Assembly: GCF_028736035.1 (NCBI RefSeq)
Contig: NZ_CP117866.1
Span: 3,658,001-3,722,000 of the forward strand
DNA: 64,000 nt
DNA from: Streptomyces sp. T12
Lineage (GTDB): Bacteria; Actinomycetota; Actinomycetes; Streptomycetales; Streptomycetaceae
Direction: 5' to 3'
A model generated the notes under the pieces. It was not told where the DNA came from and did not search any database. It saw only the letters and a program-made list of their open reading frames with translations. The position numbers and the translations under genes were made by a program. Position 1 is the first letter of the stretch, and every line of letters begins with the position of its first letter. Positions 33,707 to 41,875 of this stretch are shown in pieces.

Positions 33707-34492
33707 ATGAGCAACGGGGGAAGACCACAGGGCGCCGGACCCATAACCCGGCGTGCCGCCAACTGCTGTCTGGTGCTGCTGATGATTCCGGCTGCCCTTG
33801 TCGCGTACTTCTGGTACACGGTCTGGCACGCCGACCAGGTGAACAGCGAGCGTCAGCAGGACACCCTGAACTCCATTCTCCGGCGCGCCCATGAGCAGGC
33901 CGACGACACCAGCCATGCGCTCACCGCGAGCGGTTCCGGCGCCGATGCCGACACGCTGACCGGGGTGATCTGGCGGCACAGCGAAACGCCGCTCATCAGC
34001 TACGACCCGGCACATCACCGGTTCACCGCCACCGCGCGCAGGGCCGACTTCTACGACAGCGAGGGGGTGATTCTGGGGAGCGGCTCCGTTCAGATCGCAC
34101 GCTGCCTGCGCTTCACCTTCACCCGGGGCTCGGATTCGGACTGGACGTCCACCGTGGCCGTGCGGGACTACGAGGAGTGCCTGCCGGGCACGCAGATCGG
34201 CACCTGGGCCGGCACCGCGCGGAGCCGCATCGCGGAGATGAGCACCATGGAGCTGACACCCACCGGAGTGCAGCGCGCTCTCGACCCCACCGGCAAGCTC
34301 GGCCACTTCGACGTCAGGACCGTCGAGCGCAGGGGGCGTACCGCCACCGTCACCGTCCTGATCCAGGACATGTACGGGGCGAAGGCGGACGCCCCGGCCA
34401 AGCAGTGCTATCGGTTCGTCCGGGACCTCGGCGGCGAATACGGCGACGACGTGACCAGCGTTCCACTGAGCGCCTGCCCGAGGGCCGCTTGA
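33707..34492 (+). CDS. Single-pass membrane protein of unknown function
   Basis: A 261-residue protein that I do not recognise. Residues 22-42 (CCLVLLMIPAALVAYFWYTVW) form one transmembrane helix, and the remaining ~215 residues should face outside, with two late cysteines. The outer part mixes charged helices with beta-like stretches (RTVERRGRTATVTVLIQDMYG). No catalytic motif is visible. The start is uncertain because no Shine-Dalgarno precedes ATG 33707. ATG 33629 is in frame. An 11-bp triplication (GAGGGCCGCTT, 34480-34510) spans the stop codon and repeats the TGA. Confidence 0.65.
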   Translation: MSNGGRPQGAGPITRRAANCCLVLLMIPAALVAYFWYTVWHADQVNSERQQDTLNSILRRAHEQADDTSHALTASGSGADADTLTGVIWRHSETPLISYDPAHHRFTATARRADFYDSEGVILGSGSVQIARCLRFTFTRGSDSDWTSTVAVRDYEECLPGTQIGTWAGTARSRIAEMSTMELTPTGVQRALDPTGKLGHFDVRTVERRGRTATVTVLIQDMYGAKADAPAKQCYRFVRDLGGEYGDDVTSVPLSACPRAA

Positions 34493-34659
34493 GGGCCGCT
34501 TGAGGGCCGCACCCCCTGCCGAATCCCCCGTTCCGCGTCTATCACTGGCCCCACCGATGATTTCCGGGCCCCGATCCGGTCTCCATTGCCGTAATCACCC
34601 GAGCAACACCCCCGCAGTACCCGAGCAGCACCCGAACGCAAGAACCAGGAGTGTCTTCC

Positions 34660-35256
34660 ATGCGCATCGTGATCACCGAGTTCATCAGCCTCGACGGCGT
34701 CGTACAGGCCCCCGGCGGCCCCGAGGAGGACACCGACGGTGGCTTCGCGCACGGCGGCTGGTCGCACCCGTACTTCGACCCGGAGGTGCTCGGCTCCGCG
34801 TTCAGCGAAGGGCTGGAGAAGGCCGAGGCGCTGCTGTACGGGCGTCGTACGTATCTGACCATGGCCGCAGCCTGGCCCGAGCGGGCCGGTGACCCCTTCG
34901 CCGACCGGCTGAACTCCCTGAAGAAGTACGTCGTGACCGACACCCTCGGCGACGACCAGCTGACCTGGAACAACAGCACCCGCATCCCGGGCGGCGAGGC
35001 CGTCGCCCGGATCCGCGAGCTGCGTGAGCGCGAGGGCGGCGACCTGGCGATGATGGGCAGCCCCACCCTCGTGCGGACCCTCATCCAGGAAGGTCTGGTC
35101 GACGAGCTCCAGCTCGTCGTGATGCCGGTGCTGCTGGGCGGCGGCAAGTCGATCTTCCCCGAGGACGGCGGGAAGCGGCCGTTCGAGCTCGTGTCCACGG
35201 TCACCGGGAAGACGGGCGTACAGGTGTGCGTCTACCGGCCGGCCGCCGAGGACTAG
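34660..35256 (+). CDS. Dihydrofolate reductase family protein (RibD C-terminal type)
   Basis: A 198-residue reductase with the RibD-C/DHFR-like fold. MRIVITEFISLDGVVQAPGG is the usual start of these YyaP/YwjB-like proteins, LLYGRRTYLTMAAAWP holds the NADP-binding segment, and GDLAMMGSPTLVRTLIQEGLVDELQLVVMPVLLGGGKSIF is the conserved C-terminal block. It probably uses NADPH on an unknown small substrate. AGGAG lies 8 nt before ATG 34660, so I reject GTG 34651. Confidence 0.9.
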   Translation: MRIVITEFISLDGVVQAPGGPEEDTDGGFAHGGWSHPYFDPEVLGSAFSEGLEKAEALLYGRRTYLTMAAAWPERAGDPFADRLNSLKKYVVTDTLGDDQLTWNNSTRIPGGEAVARIRELREREGGDLAMMGSPTLVRTLIQEGLVDELQLVVMPVLLGGGKSIFPEDGGKRPFELVSTVTGKTGVQVCVYRPAAED

Positions 35257-35298
35257 CAGCGAAGGCGCGGGCGTCCTACGCTCGACCCACGGTATCTC

Positions 35299-35309
35299 TG
35301 ACTGAGTCA
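35299..35309. promoter_or_regulatory. Short palindrome upstream of MarR-GNAT gene
   Basis: TGACTGAGTCA is an 11-bp palindrome 21 bp before the start codon. It could be an autoregulatory site for the MarR domain. The length is small enough to be chance. Confidence 0.3.
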
Positions 35310-35330
35310 ACCATCCGGGGGTCGACGATC

Positions 35331-36263
35331 ATGACCGTCCATGACATCCGCGCCTTCAACCGCTTCTACACGAACGTCATCGGCGCCCTCGACTACAGCC
35401 GCCACCTCTACGCCCCGTACACCCTCACCGAGTCCCGCGTCCTGTACGAGCTCGCGCACTCCCCGCGTACCGACGCGGCCGATCTGCGGACCGAACTCTC
35501 CCTGGACGCGGGGTACTTGAGCCGGATCCTGAACAAGTTCGAGCAGGACGGGCTCATCGAGCGCACGCCCTCCCTGGAGGACCCCCGGCGCCGCCGCGTC
35601 ACGCTCACCGCGCGCGGCCGGGAGACCGGCAAGCTGCTGGAGGAGCGGGCGACCGAGTCGGTCGGCTCGCTTCTGTCGACGGTGCCGGCCGACGAACGCC
35701 CGCGCCTCGCCGAGGCGATGACGACCGTCCGTACGATCCTGGACCGCGGCCGCCCGCCCCGCCGCGAGGACGTCCTGCTGCGCGAGCCCGGCCCCGGCGA
35801 CCTCGGCTGGATCGTGCAGCGCAACGCCGCGCTGTACGCCGCCGAGTACGGCTTCAACGCCGACTACGAGGGGCTGGTCGCGAGGATCGTCGCGGACTTC
35901 GCCGAGGACCACGATCCGCATCTGGAGCGGGTGTGGATCGCCGAGCTGGACGGCCGGCCGGTGGGCTGCGTGATGGTCGTACGGGACGAGGCCCCCGCCA
36001 CGGCTCGGCTGCGGCTGCTGCTGGTCGAGCCCGACGCCCGCGGCCTGGGCATCGGCGACCGGCTCGTGGCGGCCGTCGTCGACTTCGCCCGCGGCGTCGG
36101 CTACCGCGACCTCGTCCTGTGGACCAACGACGTCCTGGCCGCCGCCCGCCGCATCTACCAGCGCCACGGCTTCGTCCTCGCCACCGAGAAGCCCCACCGC
36201 TCCTTCGGGAAGGACCTGAACGGTCAGGACTGGCGGCTTGATCTGCACGGCACGCAGGAGTGA
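35331..36263 (+). CDS. MarR winged-helix fused to GNAT acetyltransferase
   Basis: A 310-residue bifunctional protein. Residues 1-140 are a MarR domain (LTESRVLYELAHSPRTDAADLRTELSLDAGYLSRILNKFEQDGLIERT, then DPRRRRVTLTARG as the wing). Residues 148-310 are a GNAT domain with RLRLLLVEPDARGLGIGDRLVAAVVDFARGVGY as the acetyl-CoA site and RRIYQRHGFVLATEK near the end. This domain order is known in actinobacteria and proteobacteria, with the partner and substrate generally unknown. ATG 35331 follows a GGGGG stretch. Confidence 0.93.
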   Translation: MTVHDIRAFNRFYTNVIGALDYSRHLYAPYTLTESRVLYELAHSPRTDAADLRTELSLDAGYLSRILNKFEQDGLIERTPSLEDPRRRRVTLTARGRETGKLLEERATESVGSLLSTVPADERPRLAEAMTTVRTILDRGRPPRREDVLLREPGPGDLGWIVQRNAALYAAEYGFNADYEGLVARIVADFAEDHDPHLERVWIAELDGRPVGCVMVVRDEAPATARLRLLLVEPDARGLGIGDRLVAAVVDFARGVGYRDLVLWTNDVLAAARRIYQRHGFVLATEKPHRSFGKDLNGQDWRLDLHGTQE

Positions 36264-36272
36264 GCCGCTCGG

Positions 36273-38417
36273 TCACACGGGCTTCCAGGCACCGTCGCGC
36301 ACTTGGTAGACCTCGGCTCGCTGGCTGACGGCGTCGCCGTAGCCGTCGAAGCCGACCCGCCCCATCACTCCGCCGAATTCGACTTCCTGCACCGCGTCCC
36401 GCAGGTCCTCGCGGGCCGTCGACGGCAGCTCGTCGCCGCTGATGTGCACGCCCTCCTTGAAGGCACGGATCAGCGCCCAGGTGGCGTCGTAGGCGTACCC
36501 GCCATACGGGCCGTAGGGGGCCGAGTAGCCGGCCTTCTCGTAGTCCGCGACGAACGACTTGGCGGACTTGAGCCGCTCCGTGACGGCCCCGCCGAAGGTG
36601 CAGATATCTCCTGCCGCGCCGCTGCCCGCCTGGGAGGCGTAGCTGTTGTCGAGGAGACCGTCGCCGCCCGCGACGCGGATGTCGGGATCAGCGGCGTGCA
36701 ACTGCTTGCTCAGCGGCGCTGCGGATGGGTATTCGCCGCCGAAGTACACGACGTCGGCACCGGAGGCACGAGCCCGCTCCGCCTCGTCGGTGAAGTCACG
36801 CTGTTCGTAGTCCACATGACTCTGACCCACGATGGTCCCGCCCTCCTTTCGGAACGCCGCCTTGAACATCTCCACCATCGACTGGCCGTAGCCGAGCTTG
36901 TTGTCGATGACGAAAGCCTTGCGACGACCGTCCTTTCCGTACAGGTATTCGGCCGCGGCGGGCGCCTGCGCCATGTCGTTGGCCACCGTGCGGAAATACG
37001 TGTCGTACGGCCTGGAACGTGTGCCGCCCAGCCAGTCGGCACCCAAAGTGAGCTCGGGAGCGGAGTTCGCAGGAGAGATCTGGGGCAGGTGTGCCTGGAC
37101 GAAGACCTCCTGCATGGGCTTCGCGATGGACGCGTTGAGCGGCCCCACGACCCCGACCACGTCGGGATCGCCGACGAGCTTCGTGGCGTTCACGCCCCCC
37201 GTGGCGGGCTGGGCCTTGTCGTCCAAGGCCTGGATCTTGAACGTGACACCGGGGACGAAGGCGTCCTCGTTCGCCTTTTCCACGGCCAGCTCCGCGGAGT
37301 TCTTGATGCCCTTGCCCAACTCCGCGAGGTCACCGCTCAGGGGAACGCTCACACCGATCCCGACGGTGAGGTTGTTCTTCGTGTCCGCAGCGTTCCTGGA
37401 GTTCCCGGACCCGCCGCCGTCCGACGATCCGCCCTTCGCCCCCTCCTCGAAGACGGAGTCCAGCATCAGGGGAAGTGTCCCCAGCGCGGCGACCAGCACG
37501 GTGGACACAACCACGACCGTCCGGCGACTGAGCCGCCTCCGACGTCTTCCCGCCGCTGCGGCACTGTCAGCCGGTGCGTCGGCGGCGGGTTCGTCCCTGG
37601 TCGGCTCGTCCTCGGTCGGTTCGTCCTTGGTCGACGTGCCCTCGGGCGGCACCTCCGGGACCGGCATGGGCTCGGGCGACCGGTAGCGGTTGCGGGCCAG
37701 GGCGATGGCACCCGCTGTGTTGCCGTTGCGCTGCTGGGGCGTCGGCCTGCCCTTGGCCACCAGGGAGCCGTACAGATGCTGGTACAGCGTCATCATGGTG
37801 AGCAGTGGCGGCGCCTGCGGGATCCCCTGTTCCAGGGCGTCGATCAGCTCACCGGTGAACGCGGTGTACGTCTCCCCCGGCGGTGCCAGCGCCGTCCTGG
37901 TCTCCGACGTCGCGGTCAGCACGAACGTACCGCTGATGTCGGACATCCCGCCGAGTCCCGAGGACGACATCGCGCCGTGCAGGGCGAGGCCGCTCCAGCA
38001 GCAGTCCAGGATCACCACCTTGCGGCGTGCCCGGGTCTGCGGGGCCAGCAGGAGCTCGCGGATGTCCTGGTAGCGCAGGGCGCTGTAGAGGCGTCGGGGA
38101 TTGGTGCTCGGAAGGGCGAGATAGAGCTCGTTGGACAGCTCGTGCACGAAGCCGTGCCCCGCGTAGTAGACGAGGAGGGTGTCCTCGGCCTCGTCGGCGA
38201 GGCGGGCGACCTCTTCCAGCGCCTGGTCGCGGTCGGGTTCCGGCAGCACGCGTACCCGGTCGGAGGCCAGGCCCCATACGCTCGGGTCGCGCAGGAGCTC
38301 CGCGAGCCGGGTCAGGTTGCGGGACACGGCGGGCAGCGGTTCGAGGCCGGGGTCGGCGAAGGAATGGGCGCCGATCAACAAGGCTCTGCTGAGCGCCGGT
38401 TCGGAGAGTTCGCTCAT
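36273..38417 (-). CDS. EACC1-associated caspase fused to extracellular type-1 periplasmic-binding domain
   Basis: A 714-residue protein in three parts. Residues 10-245 are a caspase-like (C14) protease with catalytic H88 (YYAGHGF) and C140 (ILDCCWSG). Residues 250-298 are a Pro/Glu/Asp-rich linker ending in an Arg cluster. One transmembrane helix spans about 299-319. Residues 350-714 are a LivJ-like branched-chain amino-acid-binding domain (IGVSVPLSGDLAELGKGIKNSAELAVEKAN, VVGVVGPLNASIAKPMQ, ISPANSAPELT, YGPYGGYAYDATWALI). With the caspase inside and sensor outside, it resembles a ligand-gated suicide protease. ATG 38417 overlaps the EACC1 stop. Confidence 0.9.
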   Translation of the reverse strand: MSELSEPALSRALLIGAHSFADPGLEPLPAVSRNLTRLAELLRDPSVWGLASDRVRVLPEPDRDQALEEVARLADEAEDTLLVYYAGHGFVHELSNELYLALPSTNPRRLYSALRYQDIRELLLAPQTRARRKVVILDCCWSGLALHGAMSSSGLGGMSDISGTFVLTATSETRTALAPPGETYTAFTGELIDALEQGIPQAPPLLTMMTLYQHLYGSLVAKGRPTPQQRNGNTAGAIALARNRYRSPEPMPVPEVPPEGTSTKDEPTEDEPTRDEPAADAPADSAAAAGRRRRRLSRRTVVVVSTVLVAALGTLPLMLDSVFEEGAKGGSSDGGGSGNSRNAADTKNNLTVGIGVSVPLSGDLAELGKGIKNSAELAVEKANEDAFVPGVTFKIQALDDKAQPATGGVNATKLVGDPDVVGVVGPLNASIAKPMQEVFVQAHLPQISPANSAPELTLGADWLGGTRSRPYDTYFRTVANDMAQAPAAAEYLYGKDGRRKAFVIDNKLGYGQSMVEMFKAAFRKEGGTIVGQSHVDYEQRDFTDEAERARASGADVVYFGGEYPSAAPLSKQLHAADPDIRVAGGDGLLDNSYASQAGSGAAGDICTFGGAVTERLKSAKSFVADYEKAGYSAPYGPYGGYAYDATWALIRAFKEGVHISGDELPSTAREDLRDAVQEVEFGGVMGRVGFDGYGDAVSQRAEVYQVRDGAWKPV

Positions 38418-38809
38418 GACCCGGGGCGGTCGAGCGTGGCGGTCGTCGCCGGGGTGCCGTCGTCCGGCTCGGCGGTCCGCGTGGTCAGCTGCCTCACCAG
38501 CCGTTCGATCTGCTCGGCGTCGGTGCCGCTCACGGTGACGGTGACGCCGTCGCGTTCCACTTGGACGCTCGGCCTGTTCCCCCGTGACTGGCGCCAGCTC
38601 GCCACGGCCACGAGCAGTCCACCCAGGCCCACCGCGTTGCTGAGCACGACGTCGATCAGATCCAGGCCGGGGCCCATGGCGCCCGGTGTCGCATTCCTGC
38701 CGCACAGGGTGAGAGTCGCGCCTGCCGAGTCGGGGTCCCGCAGCAGCCAGCGCTGCAGTGCGCGAAGCTGTCCCCCGTCGTCGTCGAGCACGGTGATACC
38801 GAGCCGCAT
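38414..38809 (-). CDS. Effector-associated constant component EACC1-like protein
   Basis: A 131-residue protein. DDDGGQLRALQRWLLRDPDSAGATLTLCG, GLDLIDVVLSNAVGLGGLLVAVASWRQSR (one hydrophobic helix) and VQVERDGVTVTVSGTDAEQIERLVRQL match the layout of EACC1, the small invariant partner encoded with caspase, trypsin and other effectors in actinobacterial conflict systems. Its mechanism is unknown. GGGGGA precedes ATG 38809. The stop overlaps the caspase start (ATGA), so the two are co-translated. Confidence 0.85.
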   Translation of the reverse strand: MRLGITVLDDDGGQLRALQRWLLRDPDSAGATLTLCGRNATPGAMGPGLDLIDVVLSNAVGLGGLLVAVASWRQSRGNRPSVQVERDGVTVTVSGTDAEQIERLVRQLTTRTAEPDDGTPATTATLDRPGS

Positions 38810-38840
38810 GCTTCCCCCTCGCACGCTCGCACGCCGCCGA

Positions 38841-38874
38841 TTTCGGCATCATGCAGGTGATTTTCGGCATCATA
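38841..38874 (-). promoter_or_regulatory. Direct-repeat operator and -10 of the EACC1-caspase operon
   Basis: TTTCGGCATCAT occurs at 38842-38853 and 38863-38874, 21 bp apart (two helical turns). On the minus strand the second copy contains TATGAT (38870-38875), a near-consensus -10, about 60 bp upstream of the EACC1 start. The repeat may be the binding site of an unknown regulator. Confidence 0.5.
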
Positions 38875-39024
38875 GCGACGCCACGAGCACCCGGCGCCGA
38901 CTGTGGAAAACCTCGTGCGGAACAGTCCGCACGCAGCATCCCGGGCCTTCCCGGGCTCTCCCCGGGCTCCCCCGGACCCCGTGCCGGATGTGCCTCCCCC
39001 CATTTCCCTGGCAAGGTGGGATGC

Positions 39025-39825
39025 ATGAAACTGGCGTTCTCCACCCTCGGCGTCCCCGGTCTCCCCCTCCCCGACGTGCTGCGGCTCGCGACCGCGCACG
39101 GATATCACGGCGTCGAGTTGCGCACCCACCCGGAAGAGCCGGTGCACACCGGCCTGGATGCCGCCCAGCGGGCGGACGTGGCGGGCGAGTTCAAGGCGGC
39201 CGGCGTCGAGCTGCTGGGGCTCGCCGGGTACGCGCGCGTGGCCGCGCCGGGTGACGACGGGCCCGTGATCGAGGAGATCCGCGCCCTCCTCGACCTCGCC
39301 CACGACCTCGGCGCCGGCTTCGTCCGCGTCTTCCCCGGCGCCGACCCCGAGCAGAGCCGGCAGTCGGCGGACGCGATCGCCGCGCGGCGGCTCGGTACGG
39401 CCGCGGAGTACGCCGCCGACCTGGGCGTACGGATCCTGCTGGAGACCCACGACTCGCACCGCACCGGCGCCGACGCGATCCGTGTCCTCGGCCTGGTCGG
39501 TCACCGCCACGTCGGCTCGCTGTGGGACGTCATGCACACCTGGCTGGGTGGCGAGCAGCCCTCGGAGAGCTACGCGGCCCTCTCCCCGTACCTCGGCTAC
39601 GTCCAGGTCAAGGACATCGCCTCCGCCGACGACACGACCCCGCTCCCGCTCGGCACCGGGGTGCTGCCGCTCGCCGAGTGCGTGGAGGTGCTCTCCCGGC
39701 ACGGCTGGGACGGCTGGCTGTGCTGGGAGTACGAGAAGCGGTGGTACGAGGCCGCCGCGCCGCTCGACGGACTGCTGGACGCGGGCCGCGAGCACCTTTC
39801 ACGGCTGCTGAACGAGTCGGCCTAG
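39025..39825 (+). CDS. Sugar phosphate isomerase/epimerase
   Basis: A 266-residue TIM-barrel protein of the xylose-isomerase-like class. MKLAFSTLGVPGLPLPDVLRLATAHGYHGVELRT is the typical start. ILLETHDSHRTG (Glu, His), SLWDVMHTWLGGE (Asp, His) and LGYVQVKDIA supply the metal-site residues. It stands alone here, divergent from the EACC1-caspase operon, so no pathway is indicated. GCAAGGTGGG precedes ATG 39025. ATG 39021 is out of frame. Confidence 0.88.
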   Translation: MKLAFSTLGVPGLPLPDVLRLATAHGYHGVELRTHPEEPVHTGLDAAQRADVAGEFKAAGVELLGLAGYARVAAPGDDGPVIEEIRALLDLAHDLGAGFVRVFPGADPEQSRQSADAIAARRLGTAAEYAADLGVRILLETHDSHRTGADAIRVLGLVGHRHVGSLWDVMHTWLGGEQPSESYAALSPYLGYVQVKDIASADDTTPLPLGTGVLPLAECVEVLSRHGWDGWLCWEYEKRWYEAAAPLDGLLDAGREHLSRLLNESA

Positions 39826-39926
39826 GCCCGCTGCCCGTAAGCGCGTCGGCCTGGGCCCCCGTCCGTGACCGAGTCCGCCCGCACCCGGCGCCCGTAATTC
39901 GGTGGCCCGGCGCGAGGACCGCCGTA

Positions 39927-39979
39927 TAGCGTCCCCCCTCGTGCCTGAATCCGCCCCGTGCCCCGCCATGCCCTCATGA
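39927..39979 (+). promoter_or_regulatory. -10 element and 12-codon leader ORF coupled to the MFS gene
   Basis: TAGCGT (39927-39932) lies 8 nt before GTG 39941, which opens a 12-codon frame (MPESAPCPAMPS) whose TGA (39977-39979) overlaps the ATG 39976 of the MFS gene as ATGA. This suggests a leaderless upstream ORF and reinitiation. No ribosome-binding site exists for the MFS start itself. Confidence 0.4.
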
Positions 39980-41214
39980 GCCTCGCCCGTACGTTGATCG
40001 ACGTACGGCCGCTGCGCACGTCCCCCGTGTTCCGGCGGCTGCTGATCGGGCGGACGGTGTCCGTGCTCGGCAGCTTCATGACCATGGTGACCGTCATGTA
40101 CCAGGTCTGGGACATGACGCACAGCGCGGTCTGGAGCGGTGCGGTCGGTCTCGCGCAGGCCCTGCCCATGGTGGGTGTGGGCCTGCTCGCCGGGTCGTGG
40201 GTGGACCGGGGCGACCGGCGGCGGATCTTCCTGGTCGCCACCGTCGGGCAGGCGGTCTGTGTGCTGCTCCTCGCGGTGCAGGGCTTCACGGGGCAGGTGC
40301 CGGTGGCCGGGATCCTCGCCCTGGTGGCGGCCGGCTCCTGCTTCGGCGCGGTCGGCGGACCGGCGGCAGGCGTGTTCGTGCCGCGGCTGCTGCCCAAGGA
40401 GCAGGTGGCGGCCGGGCTGGCCCTCAACCAGGTCACCGGCCAGGCGATGATGCTGCTCGGCCCGGCGCTGGGCGGGCTGCTCCTCGGCTGGTTCGGCATC
40501 GGCGTCTGCTATCTGCTCGACGCCCTGAGCTTCGGCCTCGCCTTCTACGGCGCCTTCGGCCTGCCCGCGCTGCCGCCCGAGGGCGAGCCGGCGCGGGCCG
40601 GGCTGCACGGCGTCCTGGACGGCCTGCGCTTCCTGGCCGGCAACCGGGTGGTGCGCGGCGCGCTGATCACCGACCTCGCCGCCACGATCCTCTCCATGCC
40701 GGTCAGCCTCTTCCCTCTGATCAACGCCGAACGCTTCGGCGGCAACCCGCGCACCCTCGGTCTGTTCATGTCGGCCGTCGCGGTGGGCGGTGTCACGGCG
40801 ACGGCCCTGTCGGGTTCGCTCACCCGCCTGGGCCGCCCCGGTCTGGTGATGCTGTGCGGGGCGGCGACGTGGGGCACCGCGCTGGCGTTGTTCGGGCTGA
40901 CGACCAGTCCGTGGGCGGGGCTCGGGCTGCTGGTGGTGGCGGGTGCCGCGGACGCCCTGTCGGTCGTCTCGCGCAGCACGATCGTCCAGACCCGCACCCC
41001 GGACGCCCTGCTCGGCCGGGTGACGGCCGCCGAGCAGATAGTCGGCCAGGCGGGTCCGCACCTCGGCAATCTGCGCGGCGGCCTGGTCGCGGGCTGGTCG
41101 TCCGGCGCGACCGCCCTGGTCACGGGCGGGCTGCTGTGCGTGCTGGCGGTGGCCTACGTCGGTGCGAGCACGCCGGAGCTGCGGGACGGCGCGGCTATGC
41201 CGGACGAGCGATGA
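39976..41214 (+). CDS. MFS transporter (EntS/macrolide-exporter-like)
   Basis: A 412-residue major facilitator of the 12-helix drug or siderophore exporter type. Helix 1 is in RRLLIGRTVSVLGSFMTMVTVMYQVW. The loop 2-3 motif is GSWVDRGDRRRIFLVATV, close to the MFS motif A (G-x-x-x-D-R-x-G-R-R). GPAAGVFVPRLLPKEQVAAGLALNQVTGQAMMLLGPALGG is typical of this branch. The substrate is unknown. I chose ATG 39976. GTG 39958 is in frame and would add six residues. Its end overlaps the convergent hydrolase gene by 20 bp. Confidence 0.88.
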   Translation: MSLARTLIDVRPLRTSPVFRRLLIGRTVSVLGSFMTMVTVMYQVWDMTHSAVWSGAVGLAQALPMVGVGLLAGSWVDRGDRRRIFLVATVGQAVCVLLLAVQGFTGQVPVAGILALVAAGSCFGAVGGPAAGVFVPRLLPKEQVAAGLALNQVTGQAMMLLGPALGGLLLGWFGIGVCYLLDALSFGLAFYGAFGLPALPPEGEPARAGLHGVLDGLRFLAGNRVVRGALITDLAATILSMPVSLFPLINAERFGGNPRTLGLFMSAVAVGGVTATALSGSLTRLGRPGLVMLCGAATWGTALALFGLTTSPWAGLGLLVVAGAADALSVVSRSTIVQTRTPDALLGRVTAAEQIVGQAGPHLGNLRGGLVAGWSSGATALVTGGLLCVLAVAYVGASTPELRDGAAMPDER

Positions 41215-41776
41215 TCTCCGCGGTGGGATCCAGGCACCACCCCAGTACGGCGGGCCAGGGGCCGTAACCGGCGTCCAGGTCGAGGTGGGCGGCGCCGGGG
41301 AGGATGTCGGTCGGGAGGGCGAGGGGGCGGCCGTAAAGGGTGTCGGCGCCCTCCTCGCAGTACGGGTCGTCGTCGCCGGCGACCAGGCGGGTGGGGCCGG
41401 GGAGGGTGAACTCCAGGGACGGCGGGGCGAATCGGGCCACTTCCGGGTGGCGTGCGAGCACGGCGCCGGACGGCGGGGCGACGAGCAGCACCCGGTCCAC
41501 GGCGTCGAGCCCCGGCAGCCCGCGCGCGACGGCGTGCAGCCACAGCACGGCGGACAGACTGTGCGCGACCACGACCCGCTCCGAGGCCGCGTCGAGGTCG
41601 GCGAGATGCCGGGCCGACTCCTCCAGCCAGACCTCGAGTTCGGGGTCGTCGGGGTCGGGCAGCTGGGGGTAGACGACCTGGTGGCCGAGCTCGGTGAGAC
41701 GGTCGGCGAGCCAGTGCTGCCAGTGGTCCTTGGGGCGGTGGTTCTGCCAGCCGTGGAGGATGAGGTAGGCGGTCAT
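41195..41776 (-). CDS. RBBP9/YdeN family alpha/beta hydrolase
   Basis: A 193-residue serine hydrolase of the RBBP9/YdeN type. MTAYLILHGWQNHRPKDHWQHWL is the oxyanion-region start. VVVAHSLSAVLWLHA holds the nucleophile serine in a shortened elbow. RLVAGDDDPYC supplies the aspartate and LPGAAHLDLDAGYGPWP the histidine. The substrate is unknown. Convergent overlap with the MFS gene is small. Confidence 0.9.
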   Translation of the reverse strand: MTAYLILHGWQNHRPKDHWQHWLADRLTELGHQVVYPQLPDPDDPELEVWLEESARHLADLDAASERVVVAHSLSAVLWLHAVARGLPGLDAVDRVLLVAPPSGAVLARHPEVARFAPPSLEFTLPGPTRLVAGDDDPYCEEGADTLYGRPLALPTDILPGAAHLDLDAGYGPWPAVLGWCLDPTAEIIARPA

Positions 41777-41875
41777 GGCTTCGATGGTTCCCTGAACGGG
41801 CCTCGTCCTCAAACGTCGGACAGGCTGAAGATGCAGGCCGTTGCCGAGAACCGTCCCGCCAACTTCCCTTGTCCG

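Noticed and set aside
36303..39254. 983-aa plus-strand open frame opposite the caspase fusion
   Set aside because: Antisense shadow. The caspase and binding-protein motifs are only on the minus strand.
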